5,519 nt of DNA, from NCBI GenBank assembly GCA_001516765.1, contig LOCH01000033.1, positions 1 through 5,519 of the forward strand, read 5' to 3'. The position numbers and the translations under genes were made by a program. Origin of the DNA: Vulcanisaeta sp. MG_3. Lineage in GTDB: Archaea; Thermoproteota; Thermoprotei; Thermoproteales; Thermocladiaceae. Below the pieces are notes generated by a model that saw only the letters and a program-made list of their open reading frames with translations, did not search any database and had not been told where the DNA came from. This document shows, piece by piece, positions 5,014 through 5,519 of the stretch; the first letter of the stretch is position 1, and each line of letters opens with the position of its first letter.

Positions 5014-5519
5014 GAATCGCCACTGAGGTAATCCGTGATGTTACGTTTATTAAACTTACCCTTACTACCATCCTCATTGCCTACCCTATCTGTACCCTCA
5101 TCGATTCTAAATGCTTCGTTGATTGGGATTATGTTGCTATCGACCTCCTCACCGTACTTCATGGTTAATATCTTCCTGACTACATTAACTACATTCTCAT
5201 TAATACCATCAACTTTCCTAGTCCATTGCCCTAGATTGTTTAGGGCATCTAGGGGTGTGCCGAATACCTTCAGTATTGCCTCAGCCCTCTTCTGCCCAAT
5301 GCCTGGTAGTGATGAGAGAAATTGAATTTGTAAATCCTTAATAGTTCCGCCCTTCCTTATCGGTATTGATTTAATACCCCTATTACCTACCTTCTCAGCC
5401 ATTGATTTAATAACAAATGCAGTACCCTCCTCACTGGGTGTGGGGATTATTCTCAAGCCCATGTCTACCAACGTGGCTAGAGAACCGAGTATTGAATGCT
5501 CATGAACCTCCCTCCTAGT
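5010..5519 (-). CDS. xpf: XPF/ERCC4-family structure-specific endonuclease, C-terminal part
   Basis: The frame is open to the window edge, so the N-terminus is missing; the TTG at 5471 is internal. The 169 visible residues start in the last part of the ERCC4 nuclease domain (HEHSILGSLATLVDMGLRIIPT at about 6-27, then EEGTAF). The nuclease active site (ERKxxxD) would lie outside the window. Next comes the (HhH)2 domain: a clear first hairpin, LPGIGQKRAEAILKVFG (71-87), and a degenerate second one, VDGINENVVNVVRKIL (103-118). Crenarchaeal XPF lacks the helicase part of the Hef/XPF type, forms homodimers and cuts 3'-flap and branched DNA when bound to the sliding clamp PCNA. The polar tail ends in KRNITDYL (158-165), a PIP-like motif. 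Its stop overlaps the start of the zinc-ribbon gene (ATGA), so the two are cotranscribed. Confidence 0.9.
   Translation of the reverse strand, partial: TRREVHEHSILGSLATLVDMGLRIIPTPSEEGTAFVIKSMAEKVGNRGIKSIPIRKGGTIKDLQIQFLSSLPGIGQKRAEAILKVFGTPLDALNNLGQWTRKVDGINENVVNVVRKILTMKYGEEVDSNIIPINEAFRIDEGTDRVGNEDGSKGKFNKRNITDYLSGDS

Noticed and set aside
5035..5325. Plus-strand frame opposite xpf
   Set aside because: It is antisense to the helix-hairpin-helix region, is leucine- and serine-rich, and has no supporting promoter or motif.
5010..5471. TTG at 5471 as the start of an independent short protein
   Set aside because: The frame stays open to the window edge and the residues before it match the ERCC4 domain, so the protein starts outside the window.

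Overview
This window reads as chromosomal DNA from a hyperthermophilic crenarchaeon (Thermoproteota), most like the Vulcanisaeta/Caldivirga group of Thermoproteales. The evidence is a group II chaperonin (thermosome), an archaeal-type Dph2, an aKMT-like protein lysine methyltransferase, a crenarchaeal SpeD-family pyruvoyl enzyme, a short XPF nuclease that ends in a PCNA-binding-like peptide, and a true archaeal histone, which only some crenarchaeal lineages carry. BRE/TATA elements about 26 bases before start codons point to leaderless transcripts. The genus assignment is inference from recalled family features, not a database match.

Layout: (1) bases 2-739 (+) hold the 3' part of a multi-pass membrane protein, possibly a type II secretion F / TadC-like platform protein. 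It meets the next gene tail to tail, and the two stop codons share the palindrome TTAA. (2) A minus-strand run of three genes is transcribed in the order aKMT-like methyltransferase (4013-3555), dph2 (3540-2509), thermosome (2430-736). The thermosome has its own strong promoter and dph2 may have one inside the end of the methyltransferase gene. (3) A SpeD-family proenzyme (4090-4482, +) diverges from the methyltransferase across a 76-base spacer with one near-symmetric TATA element in the middle. (4) After a 50-base AT-rich convergent spacer, a second minus-strand run follows in the order xpf (partial, from the window edge to 5010), a 59-residue zinc-ribbon protein (5013-4834) overlapping xpf by 4 bases, and an archaeal histone (4763-4533) with its own promoter.

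Themes: the genes are mostly housekeeping and modification functions: protein folding, diphthamide formation on elongation factor 2, protein lysine methylation, polyamine synthesis, DNA repair and chromatin. Three neighbours (methyltransferase, Dph2, and SpeD if it is an AdoMet decarboxylase) act on S-adenosylmethionine. A Dot1-related lysine methyltransferase lies about 500 bases from a histone gene. I see no mobile element, CRISPR array, tRNA or rRNA, and no clear sign of a wholly new system. The least described items are the small zinc-ribbon gene, the methyltransferase's changed glycine loop and the histone's cysteine-bearing tail. No gap between genes exceeds 80 bases.
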